Below are positions 26,000 to 26,401 of a stretch of DNA of 26,401 nt, piece by piece. The translations under genes and the position numbers were made by a program. Position 1 is the stretch's first letter. Every line of letters starts with the position of its first letter. Below the pieces are notes generated by a model that was given only the letters and a program-made list of their open reading frames with translations, did not search any database and was not told the origin of the DNA. Source of the stretch: Mailhella sp. (GTDB taxonomy: Bacteria; Desulfobacterota; Desulfovibrionia; Desulfovibrionales; Desulfovibrionaceae); assembly GCA_020024815.1 (NCBI GenBank), contig JAHHTE010000011.1, positions 1-26,401 of the forward strand. Reading direction: 5' to 3'.

Positions 26000-26020
26000 T
26001 GGGGGAAATCATTTCCCCCA
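26000..26020. repeat. G-run/C-run hairpin before the tRNA cluster
   Basis: TGGGGGAAA (26000-26008) pairs with TTTCCCCCA (26012-26020) around TCA. An A-run follows. It is another member of the G-run/C-run hairpins found after recA and alaS; as a terminator it would act on the minus strand. Confidence 0.5.
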
Positions 26021-26136
26021 CAAAAAAAATCTTTTCTTATAAACCTTTTTTTTATATTTAGTTAGCTAAATAATTATGAATTTATTTTAATTTGTTATAC
26101 AATTAAAAAGAAAAATAAAAAACTAGAAATTTTTTA

Positions 26137-26165
26137 TTGACAGAGAGAACAAATTTCGATAAATA
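26137..26165 (+). promoter_or_regulatory. Putative promoter of the tRNA cluster
   Basis: TTGACA at 26137-26142 is a perfect -35; TAAATA at 26160-26165, 17 bases later, is a weak -10. The first tRNA begins at 26179, a usual distance for a tRNA operon start. Confidence 0.55.
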
Positions 26166-26176
26166 CTATCTTCGTT

Positions 26177-26253
<77 letters not shown>

Positions 26254-26267
26254 GAGACGCATATAAT

Positions 26268-26341
26268 GGCGGCATCGCCAAGCGGTAAGGCAGAGGCCTG
26301 CAAAGCCTTTATCTCCAGTTCAAATCTGGATGCCGCCTCCA
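26268..26341 (+). tRNA. tRNA-Cys (GCA)
   Basis: The acceptor GGCGGCA pairs with TGCCGCC. The anticodon stem GAGGC/GCCTT encloses CTGCAAA (anticodon GCA), the T arm is CCAG-TTCAAAT-CTGG, and CCA is encoded at 26339-26341. The gap to the next tRNA-Gly is only five bases. Confidence 0.96.
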
Positions 26342-26346
26342 TATAT

Positions 26347-26401
<55 letters not shown>

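Overview
The window is a low-G+C stretch of a bacterial chromosome. The proteins look like Desulfovibrionaceae (Desulfobacterota): S10, L23 and L3 read like Desulfovibrio versions, recA is followed directly by alaS, and S14, S4, L36 and L24 are all zinc-binding (Cys-rich) forms. The A+T richness, decayed genes and an insertion-sequence relic suggest a host-associated, possibly reduced-genome member (Lawsonia-like or a low-G+C gut desulfovibrio). This is inferred from protein resemblance only; there is no rRNA in the window.

Layout. (1) 22-1599, minus strand: a HemW-like radical SAM protein with a large low-complexity insertion. (2) 1796-2374: a long, comparatively G+C-rich, hairpin-dense leader ahead of the ribosomal genes, with two terminator-like hairpins and a 12-bp hairpin next to the rpsJ ribosome binding site. 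(3) 2375-16668: the fused S10, spc and alpha operons, rpsJ to rplQ, in canonical order (rpsJ rplC rplD rplW rplB rpsS rplV rpsC rplP rpmC rpsQ / rplN rplX rplE rpsN rpsH rplF rplR rpsE rpmD rplO secY map rpmJ / rpsM rpsK rpsD rpoA rplQ). They encode ribosomal proteins, the SecY translocon channel, methionine aminopeptidase and RNA polymerase alpha. A strong terminator follows rplQ. (4) 16724-20601: a very A+T-rich accessory stretch. It holds a decayed IS30-family transposase, a PIN-like gene broken by three homopolymer indels, a SUKH-like (SMI1/KNR4) putative immunity protein and a small helical protein of unknown function. (5) 20602-21660, minus strand: a PP-loop ATPase of the tRNA-thiouridylase type with an NFACT-R-like C-terminus. 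(6) 21738-25845: recA with a consensus promoter, then alaS, with hairpin terminators of a G-run/C-run family. (7) 25942-26401: a 24-bp perfect inverted repeat, a promoter and a tRNA cluster Gly-Cys-Gly, the last cut by the window edge.

Most of the window is conserved housekeeping sequence. The points that deserve a second look are the structured S10 leader with mutually exclusive pairing options, the long hairpin at the S10/spc junction, the cysteine-cluster tail of L15, the insertion in HemW, and the accessory island of decayed mobile, PIN-like and immunity-like genes. No clear previously undescribed multi-gene system is visible; the S10 leader is the best candidate for undescribed regulation.
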